64,000 bases of DNA, from positions 51,300,062-51,364,061 of the forward strand of contig JARWKL010000001.1 in assembly GCA_029961685.1 (NCBI GenBank), written 5' to 3'. The translations under genes and the position numbers were made by a program. Source of the DNA: Aristolochia californica. Taxonomy: Eukaryota > Streptophyta > Magnoliopsida > Piperales > Aristolochiaceae. The notes below the pieces were generated by a model. The model was not told the origin of the DNA. It ran no database searches and saw only the letters and a program-made list of their open reading frames with translations. This document shows positions 24,301 through 35,764 of this stretch, piece after piece (the stretch's first letter is position 1; each line of letters begins with the position of its first letter).

Positions 24301-26215
24301 AAAGACATGCCAACTTATTTGTTTGAGGATCATTTAACTTGAAAGGGGCTTAGTTCAAACTTGTCACTTTTTGCTTGATTTGAGGTATTGTGTTTGGACG
24401 ATTATGTGTTGGATGATTGACCTTCATCATTTCTTCTTTCAATTATTTTTATGTAATGCTCGGTTATCTCAAATGGATAGGCAACATTTTATCTTCCTTT
24501 TTACTTGCTTTTTGGCTAGTTCACATGGGTCGTCCGGTTGATTTTGACCTAATTAGATGACTTCTTTTCTTCTTTTTCTTTTTCTTATCATTTTATTTCT
24601 TCCCTCTCGACTAGGGCTTTCTTGCTTACTATGTTAAGTTCTCTTGATTGGACAAATGGTGATTCTAGGCTATTTGACACTGTACTTTTTGACACTAGCT
24701 ATTTGCTTTCCTTTTTGGATAGAGCATCCAGTTATTCATGTGCAGGTAGAACAAGTATGTTCCTGGAAATTTCCTTTGAGGTTCTCTGAGTTACAAGTTA
24801 TTTTTAATAACTATTATTAATAACATTAGTATTTGGTATCATCAAAATTATCTTTAAGGGGTCTTACGCCCATCAATATCTACATAAAGTACTTAATAAT
24901 CGAGGAGGATCAAATACAATGAAGTGTTAATTGAACACGTTCAAATTGAGTAGATGACTGTGAATTCGTTAAAAAAACATGCCAACTTAGTTGTTTAAGA
25001 ATCATTTAACTTGAATTGGGCTTATTTCGGTCTTCACTTTTTGCTTGATTTGAGGTATTTTGTTTTGGACGATTATGAGTTGGATGGTCGACCTTTTATC
25101 GTTTCTTTCAACTTTTTTTTTATGTAATGCTCGGTTTATCTCCAATGGATAGGCAACTTTTTATCATCCTTTTTTCTCTTTTTTTGGCTAGTTCATACGG
25201 GTCGTCCCATTGATTTTGACCCAATTAGACAACTTCTTTTCTTTTCTTTCTTTTTCTTTTCATTTTCTTTCTTCCCTCTTAGTTAGGGCTTGTTTGCGTA
25301 CTATGTTGAGCTTTCTTGCTAGGACAAATGGTGATTCTTGGCTATTTGGTAGTGTACTTTTTGACACTAGCTATTTGTTTTCCTTTTTGGATGGTGCATC
25401 TAGTAGGTCATGTGCAAGTGGAACGAGTATGTTATTGGAATTTTTTTTGAGGATTTTTGAGTTACATGTCATTTTTAATAAACATTTTTAATTACATTAG
25501 TGTTTGGTATCATCAAAATTATCTTAATAGGGATCTTATCAATATCAACATAAAGTACTTACCATCAAGGACTGTACCAAATACAATGAAGTGTTAATTG
25601 AATACATTCAAATTGAGCAAATGATTGCGAATTCTTTAACAAATGACATACCAACTTAGTTGTTTAAGGATCATTTAACTTGAATGAGGCTTAGTTGGTG
25701 TTAGGAATTAGATGCCCTAATTCTAAACTAACGAAAGCAATTATTATAAACACAAAAGAAGAAAAAAATAAGCATGAAAAAGACAACAAGATTTATATAG
25801 GTTCGCCTCAAGGTGAGACTAGGTCTTGTCTTCCACCGCTGCAGTAATCCACTATGAAGATGAAATAGTTTACAAGAGAGATCGCACACACTATGTGTTT
25901 TCTCTAACCTCTCTCAGGCCGTAACTCTATATGCTCCTTGGATGATGATCCTTGTCAAGGTGATAAAACCCTAACAACGGTGCTCCCATATATATATAAA
26001 AAATTAGGGCAATCAGATTACAAGTATGAAATCCCCAAACTACTCTTATTGACACAGCAGTCAATATATCGTGGACCCGCCTGGGGGCTCCGCCCCCCTT
26101 CCAACCCCCACGACGACAAGAGTTGTCGACAGAGTGTAAGGTATTAATTAGGCTCCACAACTTAACAGTTCGGACTTATTAGTTTTTGCCTGATTTGAGG
26201 TATTGTGTAGTGAAA
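18385..26215 (+). repeat. Retrotransposon-derived tandem array, ~670-bp units
   Basis: Eleven units plus a partial one recur at about 630-690 bp spacing. The landmark CACTTTTTGCTTGATTTGAGG-like segment occurs near 19025, 19655, 20300, 20975, 21640, 22317, 23007, 23691, 24363, 25034 and, after an LTR insertion, 26175. Each unit has a 50-60 bp pyrimidine-only tract (CTTCTTTTTCTTTTTC-like), a segment reading MLSSLDWTNGDSRLFDNVLF, and a terminal segment that reads INIKYLTIKE, EVLIEHIQIEQMI, NSLTKDMPT and LFEDHLT. The last matches the C-terminal tail of Copia RNase H (KHIDIKY ... LTKGLP). Stops interrupt it in all units. Units fall into at least two subfamilies, and their order suggests larger-scale duplication. 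No functional protein is expected. Confidence 0.85.
25699..26167 (+). mobile_element. Solo LTR inserted in a satellite unit
   Basis: 469 bp starting TGTTAGGAATTAGATG and ending CAACTTAACA. Flanks are GTTGG (25694-25698) and GTTCG (26168-26172), a 5-bp target duplication with one mismatch. The satellite unit continues on both sides (CTTAGTT before, CGGACTTATT after). A diverged copy of the same LTR lies on the minus strand at about 41190-41472. No internal retrotransposon sequence remains, so it is a solo LTR produced by LTR-LTR recombination. Confidence 0.85.
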
Positions 26216-28607
26216 TTCTAGTTACTGATTTGTCTTCTCATTTGATCTGTATATCTATATTCTTAAGAATGAAAAATAATAGAGTAGAAAATCAAACAGG
26301 ACTAGAGTAGACTTGGAGCAGACCAAATCACAAACAGCCAGAATTAATGTTGATTCTTCTATTAGTACTCGCCCTTATACCGAGGTTTGGGTAAAATTGA
26401 GTGAGTTTGACCATTGGTTAACTCAAGATGATATATATTATTAAGGGAAGACTTTATCCTTTATCTTAAGGAGCCCATTTTCTTGGCACCAGAAAGGTTC
26501 GGAGAAGGCCGGGGCAGTGCTCTGGAGATGCTCCACGCCTCCCCTCTCTTTTTATGAATGAAAGCAATGGGGCTTTCCATTGTCATCCAACTTCCCCGTC
26601 CTCCCTCATGGTAAAGGGAGAGGAGCAACGAATCCCCTCTTCCTCTCCTTTTGCTTCTCCCTTTTCTATATAAATTGCAGTGAGGGGAAGGGCGTTGTCG
26701 CCCCTCACCAAGTCCTAGCAGGAGCTCCTACCCCACAGGGGCTGGAAGAGATTGCCAACTGTCCCACATGATGACAGACTTAAGAGATCGACCTAGTACA
26801 TCTGGGTCTTAGAAGTTGTTAGCCGGGACAACAGACTGGTAAAATTGAACTTGATCCAGTGGGACGGTAGACTGATGGATGATTTTTATAATTGTTACAC
26901 TGTTACGGTGATGAAGAAACACAGTCTTGTCTACTGTAGCTTATTAAAAAGAAAACTTTTTCATTTTACACCCAAATTCAATACCAAGATTTCCCTAACT
27001 CTTTTGTCTCCTAGAAACAAGATAAACACATAATCAAACGACTGAGATAAATCTAGCCAATTACAAGCAGGTCGTGTCCAGTCATGCTCAGAAATTTGGC
27101 AGTTTGATGCAGCAATTGGAACATCGTTCTGACCCTTTCTTTCTTTTAAGCCTGCATTACATTGAGATGCATGCGCACAGTCAGGAGCAGAGATAGACTC
27201 GTCTTCTATTTTAATCATCTATCATCTAGTTGTTGGCTTATTGATCTCTTCTTTTTCTGCTCTTGATCCATGGGTTCTTGGAAGACACCACTCCCTGATT
27301 AATGATATTATATAACTCTCTTGAATTATTATTCCTTCCCTCATGGTTATCCCAAACGCTCCTGTTTAAGCTTTAAAATAATGCTATCATCCAGGATGTT
27401 GACCACTACTCTGAACAGTTCTTGATTAGACTCCACCTTATCCATTTCATACCCACTAGACTACTCAAAATTTTACCATCTACATTACCTTTTGCTCAAA
27501 CAAGTGCAACTCTTCTCAGTTGATAATTTCGTTGAGGACAATCATAAAAAAACTGGCTTGTGGAGCAATGTTAGGTGAGATTGATCAAGAAACGATCGTT
27601 ATTGTCTCACAACGTCCCCTTAAAAGACAAGAGCCTCAATCTGCTTCACCCCTCTTTTCTTCTGATGGCAGAATGGACATCGCAAATGCTTCAATCCTCC
27701 ATTATTGTACGTAAGCCGCATTATAAAAGCAAGTAGCAGTTAGAGGTTGTGAGTTGCGAAAGGGCCCTCACCACCAGACAATGAGCCCTTTCGAAAGACT
27801 TTCTTCACAGGGCTTAATCGTTCTTACTCGTACTCGCGTGATATAATAATGCCGGTGAGGCTACGGAAAGAAAGATGATTTTATAAGGCAGTGAAGCTAA
27901 AGAAGATTCCCTTCCAAAGGTGGGTGCTACAGGAGGAAACTGAAGCAAGGCAATTATTAAAATTTGTTGGATGCGTATAAAAATATATTAACCAAAAAAC
28001 CTGAGCGAGTCTTTGCCCACTTTATTTGACGACGAGTGCCAAAAGAAAGATTAGGTCCCCCACATTGTGTATGGACTGCATTACTTAGCTCAGAGCCATG
28101 GTTATTAACTCAAAGCCTTATCAGCTTTTCTGGCTTTTGCGATTACGAGTTCATGCAGACCAGAAGTTCCCAAAAGTTGATTCCTCATATAGGCCAAAGC
28201 AAATAGAACATACCAACCTCATCCTGTAGCGACACCAATATGTCATCCATCACCCAAGTGTATAATCGGAGGCACAAGGCCCCACCACTTTTATGTGTTC
28301 TTTTAATTTTATTTTATTTTATTTATATTTATTTTCTCTTTCTTATTTTACATGATAGACTTTATCTCATTGTTTGAATTTGAATCCAGAATTTTATTAT
28401 TAATATGTGGTAATCAAGATTAGAGGTATTGATGCATGAATAACATTTCTACTAATCTTTTTTTCTTCTTGTGCTCTTCCTTCTCCTGACTATTCTTCTA
28501 CTCCCTCTTTCTCTTATCAATTCCTCTTCTTCAATTGTCTCAGTTCCATTCATTATTTTCTAACCAAGGAAAGTACTTGAGATTCCACAGACGTTCGACG
28601 TTCCTCA
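26216..28607. other. Unassigned spacer
   Basis: No gene family was recognised. There are AT-rich blocks (for example 28300-28350, TTTATTTTA-type), a short hairpin CGAAAGGGCCCTC/GAGCCCTTTCG near 27757-27796, and open frames below 100 codons without motifs. The last few hundred bases may include a decayed LTR, because a primer-binding-site-like TGGTATCAAAG follows at 28611. Confidence 0.4.
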
Positions 28608-28610
28608 TCA

Positions 28611-30510
28611 ACTTGGTATCAAAGTTGAAAATTCTTTTGTTGTGTGTTCTTTGGCTTCAGCAAAACAAACCCATCTCCCAATTAAATCATGTTGCATAGA
28701 CTCAGATTCGTTGTTCATTCCATTTCCCTCTTTGAATTGCTTCCCAAAGCCATCATTGAACGAGTGTGTTGTCCAAAACATCGCTACCATTACACATCCA
28801 TCGCAGCACCATCAGCCACCATCATACCAGCCTTCGTCATTGTCATCCGTTGCAAAACACTCAATGACGGTTGTCAGCCAATGTTTCTCAATGGAACAAA
28901 ACAACCTCCACTATTTCTGAAATTTCTCGTTGCTTAACCTACCTCATCTCCGGCAAGACACCTATGTATTCATCAGTTGATCCCCCACCAGAATTTGAGT
29001 CCATTTTACAAGACTTTCAATATGTTTTCCCTCAGGATCTTCCAAATGCACTACCACCTATGTGTGATATCCAACATGCTAATGATTTGGTGTAAGGAGC
29101 CACATTGTTGAATTTCCCACATTATCAACTAAATTCCTCTAGGCATGGACAATTATAGTAGGGAGTGAATGAGCTCCTCCCAAAAGGATTCATCAAGGAA
29201 AGCTTAAGTTCATGTGCAGTGTGCCGACCGTACACCAAAGAAATATGGCACTTGGAGGACGTGTGTGACAATAGGGTTGTTAAATTTATAGAAAAGAGAA
29301 AAAATTTATTGACTTATAGGTCTTTCTTTTTATATATAATTCTCTATAATAAGTCTCGTTCTTGATAGCATAAAATAGCTCAGAAGTGAAAGTTTTTTGC
29401 TATTGTTCGAACCTCTCTTGCAGTCTGACCTCTGCTACTTAAAATGTAGATTTTATTTTTTATAAAACTCCAATTTCCAAAATTCATTTTGCGTTGGAAA
29501 GTAGACTCGAATATCTTTCCATCAAAATATAATATTCTATATTAAAGTCTCATTATAGAGCTAAAAATATAAAGCAAGCAACGGGTATAGGGACTGAAAA
29601 GAAAAAAAATATATAGTAACCTAAAATGCTAGAGATAATAGATCAGAAAAGTATCACATTATCTTTGTGGGTTGACCGAGTCAACTCACAGAACCAACTC
29701 TGTAACCATGTTGAATTTATGAAAAATAAAAAAACTTTATTGACTTGATGTAATCTGAGTATATGAACCCCTATTTATAATAGATGAAAGTAGTAGAGTC
29801 CAACTACCCTTGTCCCAATTACATCCAAACTCTAACACTTAAAGATAAGTCCTAGCATAATTAAATAAATCAACATATTTAGAAGACTAACATAGCTAAA
29901 ATACCTTTAAATTGAGACTCTTTTGTGAAACCTCCTTCTATAATAATTTTGGCTCTGTAAGTCTTCTTATTGTGAGAGTCATGTAAGACTCTTCCATATT
30001 TGCTCTTCAATAAGGGCCAACACTAAAATCATTGTGGAATACTACTTCCCATTTCCCTAGTTGGATGATATGATTGATATGGTGATGGGCACCACCATAT
30101 TTTCAAAGATAATCCTCAAAAGTAGTTACCATCAAATTTAAATCTGCCCAGGAGAAGAATGGAAGACAACTTTCATGAAAAAAGATGGGATTTATGAGTG
30201 GATGATCATGCCATTCGAAATGTTGAATGCACCCATTATTTTTATGCTAACAATGACACAAGTGGTTCAACCATTCCTTGGATGTTTTAGTGGCTTATTT
30301 TGATGATATCCTCATTTACAGTCAGACAAAAGACCAATACCTTGACCATCTCTACAACATTTGCCAAACACTTAGGAAGGAGAAACTTTATGCCAATCAC
30401 CAAAAATGCTCATTCTTTACTGATAAAGTGGTTTGTTGGATTTTGTTGTAACTCCTACTGGTATTACTATTGATCCCCATAAAGTGAAAGCAATTGTCGA
30501 ATTACATCTG
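28611..30510 (+). mobile_element. Ty3/gypsy remnant (RT region) split by an insertion
   Basis: TGGTATCAAAG near 28611 resembles a primer-binding site. From about 28960 the sequence reads PPPEFESILQDFQYVFPQDL, then LLPKGFIKESLSSCAV and VCDNR, the upstream part of a gypsy reverse transcriptase. After an insertion it resumes near 30009 with [48 protein letters not shown] and LRKEKLYANHQKCSFF. The catalytic box reads FDDIL, close to the usual YFDDIL. Stops and frameshifts occur throughout, gag and integrase are not recognisable, and the element is dead. Confidence 0.85.
29274..30008. mobile_element. Insertion inside the gypsy RT (LTR-like, unclassified)
   Basis: About 735 bp separate GTGTGTGACAATAGGG from GGGCCAACACTAAAATCATT. 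When the two are read together they restore the continuous frame D-N-R-A-N-T-K-I-I, so the intervening sequence is a later insertion. AGGG occurs at both junctions as a possible target duplication. It begins TTGTTAAATTTATAG, and a related TTGAATTTATGAAAAAT repeat occurs again near 29713. No coding domain was recognised; it is probably an LTR or short non-autonomous retroelement. Confidence 0.6.
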
Positions 30511-30515
30511 GTGGT

Positions 30516-30648
30516 GTATTTTAGTGAAAACTTATCACTGCTAGTAGAAGTACTCAACCTAGGGTAAAGAATTTTATGAGGTAGTAAAAGTGTGGTTCAA
30601 TTCATCCTCTAATGTGGTTCGGTTAAATATCTAACATGGTATCAGAGC
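30516..30648 (+). mobile_element. Possible LTR end with primer-binding site
   Basis: CTAACA ends at 30636 and is followed immediately by TGGTATCAGAGC (30637-30648), a perfect initiator tRNA-Met complement. The LTR may begin at TGTATTTTAG near 30516, right at the end of the gypsy remnant, giving about 121 bp. No matching second LTR was found in the window and no gag was recognised downstream, so only the junction is well supported. Confidence 0.45.
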
Positions 30649-33473
30649 TCTCGATCTATTAATCAGAACCAACTTGCCATCGTTGGAAATCGTTTCTTAG
30701 AGGCTGCCACCATAGTCGATTGTACTTTTCTCTCCTCTTTCTCCTCTCTCTAAATAGCTCTCATTTCCTGTAAAATCCTCATAGAAGCCGTAACCATCAC
30801 TGTTGCCATCCCGTCTCACTGGTAACAATCCAAAAACCCCTTCTTCCTCCTCTGTTTCGAACTTCCCCGAGCCATCCAACCAGCCTTTGTCGTCAACTCC
30901 ACCGCAGTCATCCATAGTGAATGTCATTGTTCTCATCGTCGGTGCCACACCTAACTCCCTTCCTTCCTCCGAACTATGTGATTCCGTCTGCCCCAGCTGC
31001 TAGTAGTGCCGCTGCTCTCTACATCTCTTCTCAAGACGATGCAATTCCATTTACCCCAGCCGCTACTAGTGCTACTATTCTTCCAACTCTTCACAAGATG
31101 ATGGAATTATGTCCGCCCCAACTCTTATCAGTGTCATTGCTCTTCAATATCTCTTCATCAGACAATGTGAGTTCATCCGCCTCAGTTGCTACTAGTGTTG
31201 TTGTTCTTCTACGTCTCTTAATTGGATGAGGTGATTTTGTCTCTTTTAATATCTTCATTGAATACGTGTGCCCCAATTGTTCATGTGCTTAATCGACAAG
31301 ATCTAATTGGATTTATACCGATATTGTATTTATCTTATACCACATTTACTCAATTTAATATGTAACAAATGATGTCTCATCAATATACTGTTTGGTATTA
31401 CAGACTGTACAATATAATTTATTAGCTGCAGTTTGAGAAAAACGAGTCCAATAGATTGCAATCACTGCCATGGTCGGTGAAACTTAATTAATTGTCAAGG
31501 TCCAGTACTGAATACTGAAGAAATGTGAAGCCAGGGCTTCTTTCATAACTGACTAAGAAAAAGCCTGAAGCTGCCTACCCACTTACCTACCTACTAAGAA
31601 AAGCAACGATGCTCAAATGATATTTTTCTTTCAGGAGAGAGGTTTCCATCAAGATGATTACAGAAGATCCCGCGCAATAGGACCTCATTTATGCTCCACG
31701 ATTTCTACAGGTGATTCAATTATATAGTAGATTGTGATCTCCCTTTTAATGCTAAGCACGGCGAGAGGAAAGAAAAGATGAAGAGAACCTGCTTCCTCTT
31801 GATTTTCCGGATTTCTGATAACTACATTTTCAGTTAGTCGATGTTAATTAAGGACCAACGCGAAGCAACCATTATCAGCGGAGGATCACCACTTTGATAG
31901 CTACGTGACCTTTCTGCTCTCGATTCTCCGTCGAGACTAATCGTTTTCATGGCAAATCTCACCTCACTCGATGAAACCAGTATCGGTTAGCCCAGTTGGT
32001 TGCAACAAAGCAAATTCTCGGATTAGTTTCACCTGCCAAAACTGCTCGGCTGCTCACCGAAATATAAGAAGAAAGAAGAAAAAGGAGGTAGCGGCAGCAG
32101 GCCGGTCCGAGTGCGAGTAATGGAAGTGAATGAGTCCAAATTTGAGAAACGACGACACAGCTTCCACCTGCGCACAATACAAAATCTTACAATCATCTGG
32201 TAACAGAGAGGGCCCAGAAGGCAGTGTTTTTTTTTTTTTTTAAAGCTTTTTCAATAAAAACGAGAGAGGGAACAGGGGGAAGAAGGAATCCCCACCTCCT
32301 TCATAAATCCTCCAAATGCAACAATAAGGACCCATTCCATCACCCATGCCTTCAAGGAGTTTTTGTCGGCTCGTCAAAGATATCCACCGGCAAAAATCAT
32401 TTCGTAAGGGAAAAAACGAAAAAAACAAGACGAGGAAAACCATAACATCTCCAGAACTAGATAGCCCTTTCGTCATGTAACAGTCCCTGAAACTTTCTGT
32501 AGGGGTACCCTTGAGCATGAAAGAAGACAAAAGACGGTAAGAAGTGGTCACTCATGTTGGTTTTTTTTTTTTTTTTTTTGTTCTCTCGAATTAAAGCAAG
32601 CACGAGGCAAAAGTCGATGAAGGAAGGGAACCCTGGTTTGACTTGGGAAAACCTCTCCATTGGTACGAAAAGGGTCGTCCTGTTGCCGGTTGCCCAGCGA
32701 GCAAAAATCCAAAAGAGATCTTGGTAGGGCCTTGTTCAACTGTCGCTTTTCTTTTACCCTCTTTCTTCTCAAAAGTAAAAGCTAGCTGCTTGCAACGCCA
32801 GTCGAAAAAGGGGGAAAATCTTTATGACCAAAAACGTAAACATTTGGTGGTAAACAACTAGAGATCAGCAGGAAATCTGATTACCCATCTACCGAGTTTG
32901 GTTTGGGGACTTTTATATTTGTTGTCGATGAAAATAAGAGATTCATGAGAATGACGACAGTCATTCTTCGATCTTGTGCGTCGTTCTTACCTACCGAGTA
33001 GAGACTGTCGGCGGATCGGATAGACAAAACAGCCACCTGGACTTCACTGCCCATTTCCGCCTGTACAGTGTTCGCATCCTTCAACTGCCAGGACAAACGA
33101 CAAATATGTCTTATCTACGCCACACGACGCTTGGATTTACTCTCCCAAGACGACTCGGAATTTTGGAGTTTTTATTATTATTAAAATGCATTTACCCAGC
33201 ACGGAGCTTTCCCTCCTTTGCTCTTCACTTTGGTTCGTCGCCATTAATTCCGTTGGAACAGTAGCATACAATTTTAGAACAGCCAGATACAGGGCTAATT
33301 TTCAAGCTTTCATTCATTTCTATTTTTTTTTTTTCAGATTCATTTGGCAATAAAATGAAGAATCCAAAAGAGTTGCAAAATCATCTTTTACTCTCGATGA
33401 CTTGAATATGTGTACAACATCAAGAGGAAGGCTTCAGAGAATGAGAATACTTAAGTCTCCACCAATTGATGAT
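30649..33473. other. Unassigned spacer
   Basis: No recognisable coding domain. There are long T runs near 32226-32241 and 32561-32579. On the minus strand, which is the downstream side of the phospholipase gene, an AATAAA-type polyadenylation signal lies near 33174-33179, about 300 bp past the stop. The remaining short open frames look fortuitous. Confidence 0.4.
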
Positions 33474-35764
33474 TTAGGAGATTCTCGGAGCTGCCCGCTT
33501 GAATGCAACAGTGGGAGCTATTCTGCAACTCCTCCTCTGATGCTCGAGTACCAGCTCACCGGCAAACCAGTCCAACTTCTCCGCATTCGTCAATTCACCG
33601 ATCCTCTTCCCTCCGAACAGCACCGACTCCACATTTTTCTGTTTTAGCATCTCGTCAGCTACTGCTGAAAGCATTTTCACATTACTGGGGCTTGAATCAG
33701 AGTCGATGTTGGTTGACCATTTCCCTTCATTAGATCCATTTACCTGCCAAAAAAACAAAAGCCCCCGCCGTCTTTAGAAACTTAAATTTGAACAGGAAAA
33801 AAAAAAAAGACCAAAATAACAAATAAAAGATTCAAGACGAGTTGGTTGACAGAATATCAAGGGAAGGGTGGACTATACGGGAATTAAGCACAGGAGAACA
33901 CATTTGTTCATCTGGATCGTGTTTATGAGGAAAAAGGTTCTCTGGGTCGACATTACCAAAACAGAGGAAACAGTACCGGCCGTTGGCCACGTCTCTGTAC
34001 GACGAACAACGTCTTTGGTTGTTTGTTTCCCTAAAAAGGCCCTGAAACAACAGCGGTCTTCCCAAAGTAAATGAAACACCTGGTCACCATTTTAAAACCC
34101 CAACCTGTCCTCAGCCCTGAAGACAAGTTAATTCATGCAGCTGCATTACTGCTTCCAGAACTTGCACACAGGAACCACAGAGCTACCTCTTCCCCACAAT
34201 AACCACTAAGAACTTTTGAAGTGCCAGAAATAGAATTAACCCACTAATGAGCTCTCTATCTAGAGTTGATAATGGAAGTGATGCGGACCGAACTATGCTA
34301 ACAAATTGTCGCAAGTAAATCGATAACTGTTATCGCAGAGATAATGGGGCCCAAATCGAACGAGCTCCTCTTTTCTTCCTCAACTTCAATGACAAAATGA
34401 CAAGTATCTCAGAGGAGCTGTCCCCGAGAAAACCTCTCCACCTATCAAACCCAGAAAAAACGAAAATGGAAAAACTCGCGGAACGGAATCCCGACCACCG
34501 TCCTTGACGGAGATGACACCCTGACAGGTCCTTTAACTGCTATAAGCTAAACAGCGTGTAAGAAGACGGCGCGCTCTGCGCCACTGAGGCGCACGTTAGA
34601 CTGTTTCTTTGTCACTCTCTCGAATTGTTTGCGGCTTACCTGAATGCGGACGTAGTTGCTGCTCCGGCTTTGCCCGAATGCCATCGCCACCGCGTGATCC
34701 ACCAAATCCGAAGCTCCGTCGCCGGCGATCCTCGCCATCGGTTTCGCCCACTCCTTTGCTTTCCACCCCTTTACCTGCTCGAACCCGTAGGTCCCCTCCA
34801 TCAGCTGCCCGCTCCCCAGTGACAACACCAGCAGGTCCTCCACCCCGCGCACAAACGGGAACTCCTGCTTGTTGTGCAGCACGTGAGTGATCGCCGCCGT
34901 CGCCGGATTACTCATCGCCAGCCCACCATCCACCGCCACGCACCGCGTCTGTCCGTCCACTGACTTCATCTCCAACGGCTCGAACACGGCCGGTAATGCC
35001 GACGTCGCACGGCACACTTCCCACAGCCGGAAATCGTAGCTGTCCGTCTCCAATGCATCTGCTCTGGAGAATAAAAATGGCGCCGAGCTCGACAGGTCGT
35101 AGCAAGGGATTAAGACAGGCTTTATTGTATCTTTGAGCGTCATAGACGAAAAAAGCCCTCTCATTGATTTCTCCATTGCAGCCGTGGCCGTTTCAGACTC
35201 TGGTCTTTTGCTGCCTTTCAGAATCCGGCGAATAAGACCGCCGCCGCCGTGCGACCCACGGAAGAACCTCTTGCCCTGTTCCGCGAGGAATTTCCACGTC
35301 TCCTCGGCCCGGAAAGTGGGTCGGTTTCCTTCGCCGTGCGAGGAGAAGAGCATCGCCGTGAAAATCCCGCCGATGCCGGTGCCTGCGGCGACGTCGAAGT
35401 AGTCAGCGATTCGAGCCTCAGGATCGCCGGATTTGGTCTTTAGGGCCTGTTCTAGGTAAGCAAGAGCTTTGCCAGAGAGGATGCCTCGCATACCTCCGCC
35501 GTCGATGCTGAGGATACATATTTTTCCTCTTTGGTTCTTGATTGACGCGATGTTGCTGGAATCGTCCGCCGGAGCTGGAACTGGTACAGGAGTGTTCTCT
35601 ATTACCTCAGTCACGGTGGTGGGGATCTGTTTGGGGATCCAGAGCTTCTGATCGTCATAACCGAAGAGAAACTTGCTTTCGAGGATGGAGAAGATCTCGT
35701 AACTGAGTTTATCAGTGTCGATGCTGGGCTCCTGCATTTCAGATGGATTACACTCCATTTCCAT
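33474..35764 (-). CDS. Patatin-like phospholipase, group III (pPLAIII type)
   Basis: Predicted 464-residue acyl hydrolase acting on membrane glycerolipids. Exon 1 is 34640-35764 (375 codons) and exon 2 is 33474-33743 (89 codons and TAA). The 896-bp intron has donor CAG|GTAAGC and acceptor GGCAG|GTA, phase 0, joining RIQ to VNGS. The patatin domain starts near residue 82. The oxyanion-hole motif DGGGMRG is at 88-94; the nucleophile-elbow position reads GTGIG (128-132) instead of GXSXG, the known hallmark of plant group III; the second catalytic motif DGG is at 279-281. Exon 2 has the typical group III C-terminus (EMLKQKNVESVLFGG, LDWFAGELVLEHQRRS, RIAPTVAFK). No signal peptide is evident. ATG at 35764 is the first in frame. 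A GA-rich leader tract lies upstream. The exact orthologue is not assigned. Confidence 0.92.

Noticed and set aside
20567..25491. Recurring open frame MLSSLDWTNGDSRLF in several satellite units, as a possible protein family
   Set aside because: It recurs because the units are copies of each other; length and frame vary between units, several are interrupted, and no start context or domain supports translation.
18385..26215. CRISPR-like regular repeat array
   Set aside because: Units are ~670 bp with no short repeat/spacer pattern and the sequence is plant nuclear DNA.
34609..35402. Several plus-strand open frames opposite the phospholipase gene
   Set aside because: They are antisense shadows of a GC-rich coding exon with no motif of their own.
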